Part shown: in pieces, positions 1 through 7,613 of the stretch
Position numbering within the stretch: position 1 is the first letter of the stretch
Layout of the letters: every line of letters begins with the position of its first letter
Notes under the pieces: model-generated
Databases searched by the model: none
What the model was told of the DNA's origin: nothing
Seen by the model: only the letters and a program-made list of their open reading frames with translations
Source of the DNA: CAYPUG01 sp964413905
GTDB taxonomy: Bacteria > Chloroflexota > Anaerolineae > JAADDB01
NCBI GenBank assembly: GCA_964413905.1
Contig: CAYPUG010000007.1
Span: forward strand, 1 to 41,360
Length of the DNA stretch: 41,360 bases
Direction: 5' to 3'
Position numbers and translations under genes: made by a program

Positions 1-675
1 CTGGCCCGGGTGTCCGGCCCTCGGATCACTCACGAACTGGAACTCATCCTCCAGGAACGGGAACCCGAGCGCGCCTTGGAACGCCTCCACATCTTAGAAG
101 TCCTTCCCTACATTCATCCCGCGCTGACGTTCACTCCACAAGTGGCTGAGCGTTTCCGGCGCCTGCGTGAAGCCCTGCGCACTCGCCCTGTACCGGATTT
201 GCCCGTCCGTCTGTACATGGCCCTCTGGCTTTACGATTTGTCCGAAGCGGATATCCAGGCCGTGGCGGAGCGGCTTAAGTTCCGGCGCGAAACCATGACC
301 CTGTTAGAGGACATGGTCTTGCTGCGCGGGCACATGGATGTCCTCAAGGATCCCCAGGCCCGACCCAGCCAAATTGTGCGCTTGTTAGACCGGCGCAAAC
401 CGGCCGCGTTCTTCGTTATCGCCGTGGCCGAGGACGAGCCCATCCTGTGGGAGCGGTATGACGCGTACGTGACCCAGTGGCGGCATGTGCGTCCTACCGT
501 GGATGGGGAATACCTGCGCAAGGTACTGGGTTTACGCCCCGGCCCCGCGTTCGGTCGTATCCTGCGCCGCCTGCGGGACGCGTGGCTGGACGGGGACATC
601 ACTACTCCGGAGGAAGAACGTGCTCTGTTGGATAAACTGGTCAGCGAAGAATACGAGAGGGAAAGACCAAATTAG
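1..675 (+). CDS. CCA-adding tRNA nucleotidyltransferase, C-terminal part (5' partial)
   Basis: The reading frame is open from base 1 and reads L-A-R-V-S-G-P-R-I before the first possible internal start at base 10, so the gene begins outside the window. The N-terminal part resembles the segment just after the catalytic head of class II tRNA nucleotidyltransferases/poly(A) polymerases (SGPRI-x-ELELIL, then a helical stretch ending I-H-P). The C-terminal helical domain includes an LRPGPAFGRIL stretch followed by DAWLDGDITTPEEE, typical of the tRNA-binding tail. The family adds or repairs the 3' CCA end of tRNA in the cytoplasm. The catalytic DxD motifs would lie upstream, so activity cannot be judged here. 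A histone-deacetylase-like gene follows after 29 bases on the same strand. Family call is fairly sure; exact subfamily is not. Confidence 0.75.
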   Translation: MARVSGPRITHELELILQEREPERALERLHILEVLPYIHPALTFTPQVAERFRRLREALRTRPVPDLPVRLYMALWLYDLSEADIQAVAERLKFRRETMTLLEDMVLLRGHMDVLKDPQARPSQIVRLLDRRKPAAFFVIAVAEDEPILWERYDAYVTQWRHVRPTVDGEYLRKVLGLRPGPAFGRILRRLRDAWLDGDITTPEEERALLDKLVSEEYERERPN

Positions 676-704
676 CACGTTGCACATTGCGGAGGAAATT
701 GTCC

Positions 705-1736
705 ATGCGGACCGGCTATGTACTCAACGACAACCATATCAGACACGCGTCGCCCGGACATCCGGAAAGCCCGCGGCGGCTGGAACACATTCGACACCAC
801 CTGCAAGAGAGCGAGGTCCACACTCGTCTGGTGCGCGTCCCGTCCCAACCCGCGACGCGGGAGCAACTGGAGCGGGTCCACACCCCGGAGTACATCGATC
901 ATGTGCTGGAGATGAGTTACCGAGAGGGCTACTTGGACCCAGACACATACGTGTGTGACGGCACGTGGGATGCAGCCCTTCACGCGGCAGGTGGGACCAT
1001 CGCGCTGGTGAAGGAGGTCGTTGAAGGTCGGTTGGACAACGGATTCGCGCTGATCCGTCCACCCGGTCACCACGCGGAGGCCGATCATGGCATGGGCTTT
1101 TGCATCTTTAACAACGTGGCCTTAGCCGCGCGCGCGGCCCAAGTGGAGGCAGGCATAGGGCGGGTACTCATTCTGGACTGGGATGTCCACCACGGAAATG
1201 CAACCCAGCACACTTTCTACGAAGACCCCACCGTTATGTACTTTTCCATCCACCAATACCCCTATTACCCGGGCACCGGAGCCATTGAAGAGCGAGGCGC
1301 AGGACCTGGCGAGGGAACCATCGTTAACGTGCCGCTGCCCGGCGGTGTAGGGGATGAGGATTACGTGTACATCCTGGAAGGGCTCCTGGTGCCCCTGGCC
1401 CGACGTTTCCGGCCCGACCTCATCTTGGTCTCCGCGGGGTATGACCCGCACTGGCGAGATCCCCTGGCCGCGATGGAGGTCACCCTGACCGGCTTCGCGC
1501 GTATGACTCGAGTTGTTCGGAACCTGGCCCAAGAAGTGTGTGGAGGGCGTCTTGTGTTCGTGTTAGAGGGCGGTTACGACCTGGATGTGTTAGCGTATGC
1601 TGTAGCAAATACGTTCCACATTTTGCTGGAGGAAGAAGACCGAGTGGTCGATCCCATTGGCCCGGGCCCTATGAGCGTCCGCTCGGTTCGCGACCGGATT
1701 GAGCAATTGCGCCGATTGTGGGGGGTAGCAGAATGA
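705..1736 (+). CDS. Histone deacetylase-superfamily amidohydrolase (AcuC/acetylpolyamine deacetylase-like)
   Basis: A 343-residue protein of the arginase/deacetylase fold. The zinc-dependent deacetylase motifs are all visible: RPPGHHAE (His122-His123, proton relay), FCIFNNVA, the metal-binding DWDVHHGN (Asp160, His162), SAGYDPH (Asp247) and LEGGYD with the catalytic-loop Tyr291. Bacterial members remove acetyl groups from acetyl-lysine, acetylpolyamines or related amides; the substrate cannot be read from sequence. The start at 705 is chosen because GGAGGA sits 8 bases upstream at 691-696; an upstream TTG in the same frame at 687 has no such site. The stop overlaps the next start in an ATGA, so the two genes are probably translationally coupled. 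The length is normal for the family and no catalytic residue is missing. Confidence 0.9.
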   Translation: MRTGYVLNDNHIRHASPGHPESPRRLEHIRHHLQESEVHTRLVRVPSQPATREQLERVHTPEYIDHVLEMSYREGYLDPDTYVCDGTWDAALHAAGGTIALVKEVVEGRLDNGFALIRPPGHHAEADHGMGFCIFNNVALAARAAQVEAGIGRVLILDWDVHHGNATQHTFYEDPTVMYFSIHQYPYYPGTGAIEERGAGPGEGTIVNVPLPGGVGDEDYVYILEGLLVPLARRFRPDLILVSAGYDPHWRDPLAAMEVTLTGFARMTRVVRNLAQEVCGGRLVFVLEGGYDLDVLAYAVANTFHILLEEEDRVVDPIGPGPMSVRSVRDRIEQLRRLWGVAE

Positions 1737-2323
1737 GCGAAGAACGCGAGGAAAAACGGCGCCGGGTGTCCTGGTGGCGCCGGATAACGGGGCGGGCTCG
1801 TTCTCAACCGGAGGAAGAGGACGAGGAACACGCGTTGGAGGAGTGGGAGGACTTGGTGGAACAGCGCATTCAAGAGGCCATGCGCCGTGGGGATTTCGAT
1901 AACCTCTCTCTGAAGGGGAAGCCGTTGTGGGTGAAACATAACCCGCTGGTGGACCCCGCGGTGGAACTCGCGCACAACCTACTGGCCGGCCAGGGATTTG
2001 CCCCCGGTTGGATTGAGGAGCGTAAGTCCATCCTCGCGGACATCAACATTCTGCGCGAGCGTATCCATCGCGCGTGGCATTGGTACATGCGTCGGCTAGA
2101 AGTGCTCCACGCTCGGGATCAGGACGATCCGGCGGTGGTGGAAGAACTGCGTTGGACCGAAGCGCGTTGGCAACAGTACCTTGTAGAGTTTGAAGCCGCG
2201 GTGGTGGAGATTAATCGCCGCATTGACACGTACAATCTGACGGTTCCTCTGGTTCGCTTTCAAATGTTTCGTCTACGCGTGGACGACGAACTCCAACGGA
2301 TTATCAGGGTGGATAAAGAATAG
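1733..2323 (+). CDS. DUF1992 (DnaJ-homologue subfamily C member 28-like) protein
   Basis: A 196-residue protein with a highly charged N-terminal tail (residues 1-40, rich in Glu and Arg) followed by the DUF1992 core. The core motifs are WEDLVEQRIQEAMRRGDFDN, GKPL and ERKSI. Eukaryotic DNAJC28 carries the same domain after a J domain; no J domain and no HPD motif is present here, as in most bacterial versions. The bacterial function is unknown. The start at 1733 overlaps the upstream deacetylase stop by four bases (ATGA), which indicates coupling. Downstream is a long hairpin element (2338-2491) and a convergent hydrolase gene. Confidence 0.8.
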   Translation: MSEEREEKRRRVSWWRRITGRARSQPEEEDEEHALEEWEDLVEQRIQEAMRRGDFDNLSLKGKPLWVKHNPLVDPAVELAHNLLAGQGFAPGWIEERKSILADINILRERIHRAWHWYMRRLEVLHARDQDDPAVVEELRWTEARWQQYLVEFEAAVVEINRRIDTYNLTVPLVRFQMFRLRVDDELQRIIRVDKE

Positions 2324-2337
2324 TGGCAAGTTGTAGG

Positions 2338-2491
2338 CTGATTGACCGACAAAACACCGCGTATGTGCGTTGGCTGAAAAAGGAGAAGGGTGATTTGTGA
2401 GACTTCCGCCGCCGAAGGCGGCGGAAGTCTCACAAATCTTTCCTTTCCTTTACGTCAAAATCACAGGCTCCAGGACTTGACGTGCAATCTG
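2338..2491. mobile_element. MITE-like family 1, copy A (long form, 154 bp)
   Basis: A non-coding element lying between convergent genes. Its left end begins CTGATTGACCGACA, and its right end, read on the other strand, begins CAGATTGCACGTCAA, a degenerate version of the same terminus. The core is a perfect inverted repeat with 22-bp arms at 2392-2413 and 2417-2438 and a GAA loop, including the 15-mer GCCGCCGAAGGCGGC that also occurs in copy D. No clear target duplication was seen. The hairpin could also serve as a bidirectional terminator or mRNA-end stabiliser for the two genes that converge on it, but there is no T-run immediately after the stem. Confidence 0.7.
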
Positions 2492-2498
2492 AACCCTT

Positions 2499-3107
2499 TT
2501 AACTTCCTTCCCATTCTATCGCGTCGACGGTGGTGATGGTCCCCTTGTAGAGGAAGTCAATTTGGTGGAGCGCGGCTTCCTGGTCGAACTCGCTCAACGC
2601 AGCCACCGCGTCCTTGGGCACCACGACTTTGTACCACCGCAGGGCCGCGCTGCCCGCGGTGTGCAACACGCAGATGTTCGTGACCGTGCCCGTGATAACC
2701 AGGGTGTCAATTTCGGGATGGGTGCGTAGGAGATCTTCCATGCGGGACGCGTAGAACGCGTCATAACGGGGCTTGGAGACGACTTCATCCCCGGGCTGCG
2801 GCGCGAGTTCCTCGATGATTTCCGCCCCCCAAGTCCCTGCCTTTACGTGCTCACCCCAAATGCGGTACTCGGGGTCATCTTCCCCATGCAGGTCCTGGGT
2901 GTAAATAATCAACACACCTGCTTGTCGGGCCTTTTCTAACAACCGCGCAATAGGCTCGATGGCATCCTGGGCCGCGGGGACGAACAACTTCCCCTCCGGT
3001 TTGACAAAATCATTCTGCATGTCCACCACGACCACCGCGGTCCGTTTCGGATCCAGGACAACGGATGACGCAACAGGATATGTGGGTGCTTCCAACATTC
3101 GGCTCAT
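2499..3107 (-). CDS. Isochorismatase-fold cysteine hydrolase (nicotinamidase-like)
   Basis: A 202-residue protein of the isochorismatase/nicotinamidase superfamily. The catalytic triad is visible: Asp29 in VVDMQNDF, Lys112 in SKPRYDAF and Cys146 in TNICVLHTA, with the cis-peptide region TGTVTN just before the cysteine. Family members cleave amide or ester bonds of small molecules such as nicotinamide, carbamoylsarcosine or isochorismate. The residues seen do not decide the substrate; the DMQNDF and YTQD motifs are compatible with nicotinamidase. The start at 3107 puts GGAGG eight bases upstream; the ATG at 3113 directly abuts that site and is less likely. The gene follows thioredoxin by about 40 bases on the same strand, suggesting one transcript. 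Confidence 0.85.
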   Translation of the reverse strand: MSRMLEAPTYPVASSVVLDPKRTAVVVVDMQNDFVKPEGKLFVPAAQDAIEPIARLLEKARQAGVLIIYTQDLHGEDDPEYRIWGEHVKAGTWGAEIIEELAPQPGDEVVSKPRYDAFYASRMEDLLRTHPEIDTLVITGTVTNICVLHTAGSAALRWYKVVVPKDAVAALSEFDQEAALHQIDFLYKGTITTVDAIEWEGS

Positions 3108-3147
3108 GGTCATCCCCTCCTTTGCGGAAGACCTGCATCTTCATCGT

Positions 3148-3534
3148 TTAGATTTCTTGTTCCAGTATCTCTTCGGTCACGGGGGGAACTTGGGCCAGCA
3201 AATTCTCTACCTTGTTCTTAAAGACAGAATACGGAACCGCTCCAATGATCGCGTCTATGATCTGACCTTTGTACATGAAGAGCACGGTAGGAATGCTTTG
3301 AATCCCGTACTGCATGGCTATTTCGGGATTAGAGTCCACGTCCAATTTGAACACCAACAGGCGTCCCGCGTACTCCTCGGCCAAGCGGGCCACGTGAGGG
3401 GCAATAATGTGGCAGGGCGCACACCATTCTGCCCAGAAATCCACGACCACGGGGACAGGGGCCTTGACGACTTTTTCGTTCCATTCGGCGGTTGTCACGT
3501 GTAGGGGATGTTTGATGTCCTTTAATTTCGCCAT
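3148..3534 (-). CDS. Thioredoxin with WCAPC active site
   Basis: A 128-residue single-domain thioredoxin. The active site is W37-C-A-P-C41 within DFWAEWCAPCHIIAP, and the conserved cis-proline is in SIPTVLF. Thioredoxins reduce protein disulfides in the cytoplasm using electrons from thioredoxin reductase. CAPC replaces the usual CGPC; the residues between the cysteines tune redox potential, so this may be a specialised form. A C-terminal tail of about 20 residues extends past the usual end. GGAGG lies nine bases before the ATG, and a sigma-70-like promoter is present at 3572-3601. It leads a likely two-gene transcript with the isochorismatase-fold hydrolase. Confidence 0.9.
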   Translation of the reverse strand: MAKLKDIKHPLHVTTAEWNEKVVKAPVPVVVDFWAEWCAPCHIIAPHVARLAEEYAGRLLVFKLDVDSNPEIAMQYGIQSIPTVLFMYKGQIIDAIIGAVPYSVFKNKVENLLAQVPPVTEEILEQEI

Positions 3535-3571
3535 GTATCACGTCCTCCTCTCTTAAGATCCACGTGTTATT

Positions 3572-3601
3572 ATTCTACCCTGGTCTGCCGGGAGATGCCA
3601 A
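3572..3601 (-). promoter_or_regulatory. Predicted sigma-70 promoter of thioredoxin
   Basis: On the minus strand, TTGGCA (3596-3601) and TAGAAT (3572-3577) are separated by 18 bases, about 40 bases upstream of the thioredoxin start. Hexamer and spacing match is good; there is no experimental support. Confidence 0.5.
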
Positions 3602-3920
3602 CTCTCTTGGCCTTCTTACTTGTCTGACTTGAGGGCGCGATAAAGCTTCTTGTACGTTAGGCATGCTTTGGAGTGCGGCGACAGGTCGCCGCTTTGATGG
3701 CGGCATCAAGATGCTGTATTCCCAAAGGCTGCGGGCAGAGTTCCCAGCGGGGCTTTCACTCTGTTCTGAGAATGGGCGGCGTCCCCTTTTGCCCTAAGGT
3801 CCTCAGCACGCGTCGGGCTCACGGCTCCATAAGATGGCAGTAAACATCCGGGGCATCCGGTCCTTAGCCGGATTCCACCGGTCAGGTTATGGAAAATGAG
3901 AGAATCTAAGATAGCGCGTT
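3602..3920. other. Intergenic region without a supported gene
   Basis: This stretch between the thioredoxin promoter and repeat copy B has no convincing open reading frame with a ribosome binding site. It contains a GACTTGAGG motif (about 3634), one unit of the palindromic CTTTGGAGTGCGGCG repeat (3666-3695), and GC-rich sequence that I could not match to any known RNA. No tRNA cloverleaf was found by eye. Confidence 0.5.
3666..3695. repeat. Palindromic repeat unit (family 3), single copy
   Basis: The 30-base unit begins CTTTGGAGTGCGGCGAC and ends GTCGCCGCTTT, so its GCGGCGAC and GTCGCCGC halves can pair. The same unit, with small changes, occurs in tandem at 38729-38988. A GACTTGAGG motif precedes it here (about 3634) and also in the tandem array. 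Confidence 0.6.
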
Positions 3921-4023
3921 CTCATTGACCGACACATCGCGTTTTATGCACCTTATCGTAAAGAAGGAGTATCCCTACCTCTTTCTAGGTCAAGGTGCAT
4001 TCGCAGAGTTTTGTCAGTCACTC
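3921..4023. mobile_element. MITE-like family 1, copy B (short form, 103 bp)
   Basis: The left end contains ATTGACCGACACATCGCG. The right end, read in reverse complement, contains AGTGACTGACAAAACTCTGCG, and both continue into a GCACCTT motif, so the two arms form an imperfect terminal inverted repeat of about 32 bases. The element is flanked by a perfect 12-base direct repeat, AGATAGCGCGTT, at 3909-3920 and 4024-4035, consistent with a target-site duplication. It lacks the GC-rich hairpin core of copies A and D. It lies one base beyond the stop codon of the CoA-transferase gene if the right direct repeat is included. Confidence 0.75.
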
Positions 4024-4036
4024 AGATAGCGCGTTT

Positions 4037-5341
4037 TTAGATATACCCCAACTTATGTGCTTCGCGGCGTAATTCATCCCGGAAGTCCGGGTGGGCGATG
4101 TTAATAAGCGCGTTCACTCGTTGGCGGATGGTCTTGCCGTGGAGGTAGGCGACGCCATATTCGGTGACCACGTAGTGCACATCGTTGCGGGTGGTAGTGA
4201 CCCCGGCTCCGGGCTTCAGCATAGGCACAATGCGGGAGATGGTCCCATTTTTGGCCGTGGAGGGGAGGGCGATGATGGGTTTGCCGCCTTTGCTCCGGGC
4301 CGCGCCGCGGATGAAGTCCACCTGTCCGCCCACGCCGCTGTAAAATTTGGGGCCGATGGAGTCCGCGCACACCTGGCCGGTCAGGTCCACTTCGATGGCC
4401 GAATTGATGGCCACCATGTTGTCGTTTTGCGCGATAACAAAGGGGTCGTTTACGTAATCGGTGGGATGGAATTCCACCATCGCGTTGTTGTCGATGAAAT
4501 CGTACAGACGTTGGCTGCCCAGCACAAACCCGACGATGATCTTGCCTCGGTGGATAGTCTTACGTTCGTTGGTGATAACCCCCCGTTCTACCAGTTCCAC
4601 CACACCGTCGGAGAACATTTCTGTGTGAATGCCCAAGTCTTTCTTGTCCCGCAGGTAGAGGAGCACCGCGTCGGGGATGCCGCCAATGCCTAACTGTAGG
4701 GTCGCTCCGTCCGGAACGAGTTCCGCGATGTGTTCGGCAATGCGCATTTGCACTTCACCGGGGGAGCCTTGGGGAAGTTCCGGGAGATAGTAGGAGACGG
4801 GCACAAAGTAGTCGATCTTGGAGACGTGAATGAAGGAATCCCCCAACGCACGGGGCATTTTATCGTTCACTTCGGCAATGACCACTCGGGCGGATTCGGC
4901 CGCGGGTTTCGTGATGCCCACTTCCACGCCAAAGGAGCAAAATCCGTGCTCATCCGGTGGGGAGACGTGAATCAGGGCCACGTCTAGGGGAAGTTCTCCT
5001 GACCGAAAGAGGCCTGGGATTTCGCTCAGGAAAATAGGGGTAAAATCTGCCCGTCCTTCATGCACGGCCTTTCGGACGTTCGCGCTGATGAACAGGGTGT
5101 TCACGCGCAATTTGCCTTCCAGGTCCGGGCTTACGTAGTCCGCATCGCCCACGGTCAACACCTGCACAATTTCTACGTTTTCCACTTCCCCTGCTCGGGC
5201 GCGGGCCACGAGGGCGCGCAGAAGCTCCTGGGGCACCGAGCAGTTCCCCGTGAGGAATACTCGCTGGCCGGATTGGATAACGCGGACGGCTTCTTCAGCC
5301 GTTGTCATACGTTCGTGGTATATGCGTTCCCAGTGCGCCAT
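4037..5341 (-). CDS. Acetyl-CoA hydrolase/transferase family protein (4-hydroxybutyrate CoA-transferase-like)
   Basis: A 434-residue family I CoA-transferase. The N-terminal half contains the VFLTGNCSVP and ADFTPIFLSEIP regions. The C-terminal half holds GIGGIPDAVL (about 218-227), the likely catalytic glutamate Glu241 in GIHTEMFSDG, and the oxyanion/CoA loop GVGGQVDFIRGA. The enzyme moves CoA between an acyl-CoA (usually acetyl-CoA) and a carboxylic acid through a glutamyl-CoA thioester. 4-Hydroxybutyrate and butyrate/acetate exchange are both possible. The start ATG is preceded by GAGGA that overlaps the end of alanine dehydrogenase, with three bases between the genes. The pair is clearly co-transcribed and may link alanine or pyruvate breakdown to acyl-CoA fermentation, which is inference. 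Confidence 0.88.
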   Translation of the reverse strand: MAHWERIYHERMTTAEEAVRVIQSGQRVFLTGNCSVPQELLRALVARARAGEVENVEIVQVLTVGDADYVSPDLEGKLRVNTLFISANVRKAVHEGRADFTPIFLSEIPGLFRSGELPLDVALIHVSPPDEHGFCSFGVEVGITKPAAESARVVIAEVNDKMPRALGDSFIHVSKIDYFVPVSYYLPELPQGSPGEVQMRIAEHIAELVPDGATLQLGIGGIPDAVLLYLRDKKDLGIHTEMFSDGVVELVERGVITNERKTIHRGKIIVGFVLGSQRLYDFIDNNAMVEFHPTDYVNDPFVIAQNDNMVAINSAIEVDLTGQVCADSIGPKFYSGVGGQVDFIRGAARSKGGKPIIALPSTAKNGTISRIVPMLKPGAGVTTTRNDVHYVVTEYGVAYLHGKTIRQRVNALINIAHPDFRDELRREAHKLGYI

Positions 5342-5344
5342 AGG

Positions 5345-6460
5345 TTATCCTCGTTCATCGGGTGTCGCGTAGGTGTGACCGTATAATTCCTTCAGGGCCG
5401 GGTGTACAATCTCCCCGTGTCGCACATTAACGCCTCGAGCCAGCCCTGGATGTTGTTCCAACGCGTTTTCTAGGCCTTCGTTCGCAATGGCACAAACAAA
5501 GGGGAGCACGGCATTGCTGATGGCATGTGTAGCCGTTCGGCCCACAACGCCTGTGATGTTCGGGACGCAGTAGTGGATAACGCCGTCCACCACGTATGTG
5601 GGCATATCGTGACTGGTCGGTCGGCTGGTTTCGGTGGCTCCACCTTGATCGATGGAATAATCCATGATGACCGTACGTGGACGCATCAGCGCGAGCATGT
5701 TGCGGGTGATAATTACAGGGGCTCGGTATCCGGGCTTGTACACCGCCAACATGACAACATCCGCAAACTGAATGACTTTGCGGATGTTATGGCGAGTCGC
5801 GCTCAGGGTCACCACTCGACGGTCACTGTAGTGTTCCAGGCGCTCCAGCGCGCGCGGGTTGATGTCTAGCGCGTACACGGACGCACCCGCGTACGCGAAC
5901 GCGAGGGCTGCCTCGGACCCGACGGTTCCCGTGCCGATGATGACCACCTCAGCAGGGGCCACGCCGGGCAAGCCGCCTAAGAGAATGCCCTTCCCTCCCG
6001 CATCGTTGCGCAGAAGGCGGCTGGCAATGTGAGGGGCCATGCGCCCGGCCATCATGCTGATAGGGTGCAACACCGGCAAATACCCATCATCATCCTGAAT
6101 GGTCTCAAAACCGATGACCGTGACTTTGCGCTCTAACAGGGCCTGGATCTTGTTAGGGTGAGCAGATGCCAGGTGCATGAAGGCCATAAGGATTTGCCCT
6201 TCAGATAAGAGATCGATTTCTTGTTGAAGGGGACGCGCCACTTTGACGATGAGGTCCCCCCGGCGAAACGCTTCTTCGTGGGAATACACCACCGTTGCTC
6301 CGGCGTCCAAGTAATGCTGGTCCAAAAACCCAGACCCTTCGCCGGCCCCACGTTCCACGAATACCCGGTGGCCCCGCTCAACCAGTTGACGCACCGCTGC
6401 AGGGGTGAGGGCCACTCGGTATTCAGAAGGACGTCGTTCCTTGGGTATGCAGATATCCAT
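5345..6460 (-). CDS. ald: Alanine dehydrogenase
   Basis: A 371-residue NAD-dependent alanine dehydrogenase of the AlaDH/transhydrogenase alpha family. Pyruvate and substrate contacts are visible as Arg15 (EYRVALTP), Lys73 (IVKVARP) and His96 (MHLASAH). The NAD-binding Rossmann motif is IGTGTVG (175-181), and the catalytic Asp271 is in SIDQGG. The enzyme interconverts L-alanine with pyruvate and ammonia. GGGAGG precedes the ATG. The next gene, a CoA-transferase, starts three bases after the stop. A small perfect hairpin (6478-6494) and a 16-base palindrome (6549-6564) lie upstream and could be regulatory. Length and motif order are normal. Confidence 0.93.
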   Translation of the reverse strand: MDICIPKERRPSEYRVALTPAAVRQLVERGHRVFVERGAGEGSGFLDQHYLDAGATVVYSHEEAFRRGDLIVKVARPLQQEIDLLSEGQILMAFMHLASAHPNKIQALLERKVTVIGFETIQDDDGYLPVLHPISMMAGRMAPHIASRLLRNDAGGKGILLGGLPGVAPAEVVIIGTGTVGSEAALAFAYAGASVYALDINPRALERLEHYSDRRVVTLSATRHNIRKVIQFADVVMLAVYKPGYRAPVIITRNMLALMRPRTVIMDYSIDQGGATETSRPTSHDMPTYVVDGVIHYCVPNITGVVGRTATHAISNAVLPFVCAIANEGLENALEQHPGLARGVNVRHGEIVHPALKELYGHTYATPDERG

Positions 6461-6477
6461 TTACGGCCTCCCTTATG

Positions 6478-6494
6478 GTCCACCTCGGGTGGAC
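6478..6494. promoter_or_regulatory. Perfect 7-bp-arm palindrome in the ald leader
   Basis: GTCCACC-TCG-GGTGGAC lies just before the ald ribosome binding site. It could be an operator or an mRNA hairpin; no factor can be named. Confidence 0.35.
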
Positions 6495-6548
6495 GTTCCC
6501 TCCATGTCAATATACTATGGGGTGTATCCTTCCCCCTTGTCCATGATC

Positions 6549-6564
6549 TGGAACATATATTCCA
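6549..6564. promoter_or_regulatory. 16-base near-palindrome upstream of ald, candidate operator
   Basis: TGGAACATATATTCCA is an AT-centred imperfect palindrome with TGGAA/TTCCA arms, about 90 bases upstream of ald and abutting repeat copy C. The shape suits an Lrp/AsnC- or GntR-like dimer, but that is inference only. Confidence 0.3.
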
Positions 6565-6670
6565 AATTGTTCTACAAAACCCATGTGCCTTGGTTTAAAA
6601 AGGAAGGGAAATTTGTAGAATATTCGCTGCCTTCGGCCAAGGTACGTAAAACGATGTGTCGGTCAATCAT
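6565..6670 (-). mobile_element. MITE-like family 1, copy C (degenerate, minus orientation)
   Basis: Read on the minus strand from 6670 it begins ATGATTGACCGACACATC, then GTTTTACGTACCTTGG, matching the left terminus of copies B and D. The far arm contains an ACCAAGGCACATGGGTTTTGT stretch related to the usual right arm. The centre keeps CCGAAGGCAGCGAATATTC and one hairpin arm, but the mirror arm is missing, so it looks like a long-form copy that lost half its hairpin. Both boundaries are approximate. It sits between the ald upstream region and the end of the HD-domain gene. Confidence 0.6.
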
Positions 6671-6688
6671 GGGCTTAAAAGAGCAATT

Positions 6689-7552
6689 CTACATCACATA
6701 GGTTTCCACAATCTTCCGTTCCACGTCGGTGACCACGCGGGCTATCACTCGCACGTGGGGCGCAATGGTGGAGTTGTGTAACTTGCGCCGCAGGAGATTG
6801 TCCACCTGGAAGATGCCCGCCGAATTGGCCATGACAATCTCCACCTCCACAGGGATATCCTTCCCCGCACGAATGTGCACCGCGTCGATGGCCTGCGCGG
6901 ACACGGAATGGATGTTCACGTCGCCGGATTCAAAGGCAATGCGGGACCGACCGTGAGTCATGTCCAACGCGTCCGCGACCTTGACCACACTGGCTTCGGT
7001 GGTGTAACAACGCACATCCCAGTGGTGCGCGATGATGGCGTGGAGGACTTCGGCCATGATGATGGTGCGTTCCCGCACGGGATAGATGTTCATCAGGAGT
7101 TCCTTGGCCTTGGATTGGGCCAGGATGAGACTGAACTCCTCGTGATTCTCCCGGTGGATGGCAATGCCCACATCGTGAAGGGCCGCGGCCAACACCGTCA
7201 CCACTTCCGCATCCTCCGGCTCCAGGCCGTGGTCCTTGACCACGCCCAGGGGCACGTCCGCGTCCGCGAGCAGGCGCAGGAGTTTCAGGGCCAGGTTGGC
7301 GACGATTTTAATGTGGACAGGGCCGTGATCGCTCATGCGGTTGCGGTCCACCGCGTTGACGTTGGCGCAACGCCACAATTGGTACAGTTCTTCATCTCCG
7401 TTGATGGCTTCTACCAACGCTTGCAGTCGTTCGTTGTGCCGGGCGGGCACGGTGAAGATGACCCGTTCCCCGGCAGCGATCTTCTCCTCGTCCTCGGCAA
7501 TGGTGAGCGGGGAGAGTTCTTTTTCCGATTCCGAGTTTTGACGCTTGCCCAT
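6689..7552 (-). CDS. HD-domain metal-dependent phosphohydrolase
   Basis: A 287-residue protein with an HD hydrolase core. His76 is in SDHGPVH; the His126-Asp127 dyad is in AAALHDVGIAIHR; further histidines in LHAIIAHHWD and the Asp in KVADALDMT complete a typical metal-binding set. HD proteins hydrolyse phosphate mono- or diesters, often nucleotides. The C-terminal 90 residues (from about 200) form an extra domain, probably beta-rich. The N-terminal 25 residues are charged and probably disordered. The substrate is unknown. The gene follows the acyl-CoA ligase on the same strand, with a perfect hairpin in the 61-base gap, and has a GGGAGG ribosome site. Confidence 0.75.
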   Translation of the reverse strand: MGKRQNSESEKELSPLTIAEDEEKIAAGERVIFTVPARHNERLQALVEAINGDEELYQLWRCANVNAVDRNRMSDHGPVHIKIVANLALKLLRLLADADVPLGVVKDHGLEPEDAEVVTVLAAALHDVGIAIHRENHEEFSLILAQSKAKELLMNIYPVRERTIIMAEVLHAIIAHHWDVRCYTTEASVVKVADALDMTHGRSRIAFESGDVNIHSVSAQAIDAVHIRAGKDIPVEVEIVMANSAGIFQVDNLLRRKLHNSTIAPHVRVIARVVTDVERKIVETYVM

Positions 7553-7572
7553 TCACGGCCTCCCAAGGTTGG

Positions 7573-7600
7573 AGTGGCCGAGGGGAAACCCTCGGCCACT
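7573..7600. other. Perfect 12-bp hairpin with GAAA loop between the acyl-CoA ligase and HD genes
   Basis: Arms 7573-7584 and 7589-7600 are perfectly complementary and enclose GAAA (TTTC on the transcribed strand). There is no T-run after the stem on either strand, so an intrinsic terminator is unlikely. An mRNA processing or stability element within the operon is more plausible. Confidence 0.6.
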
Positions 7601-7613
7601 AGGATGTCTTCTG

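Noticed and set aside
3602..4036. tRNA or small RNA gene between thioredoxin and the CoA transferase
   Set aside because: No cloverleaf, no anticodon arm, and no terminator with T-run; the region is explained in part by repeats.
7573..7600. Intrinsic terminator after the acyl-CoA ligase
   Set aside because: The stem is perfect, but it is not followed by a T-run on the transcribed strand.
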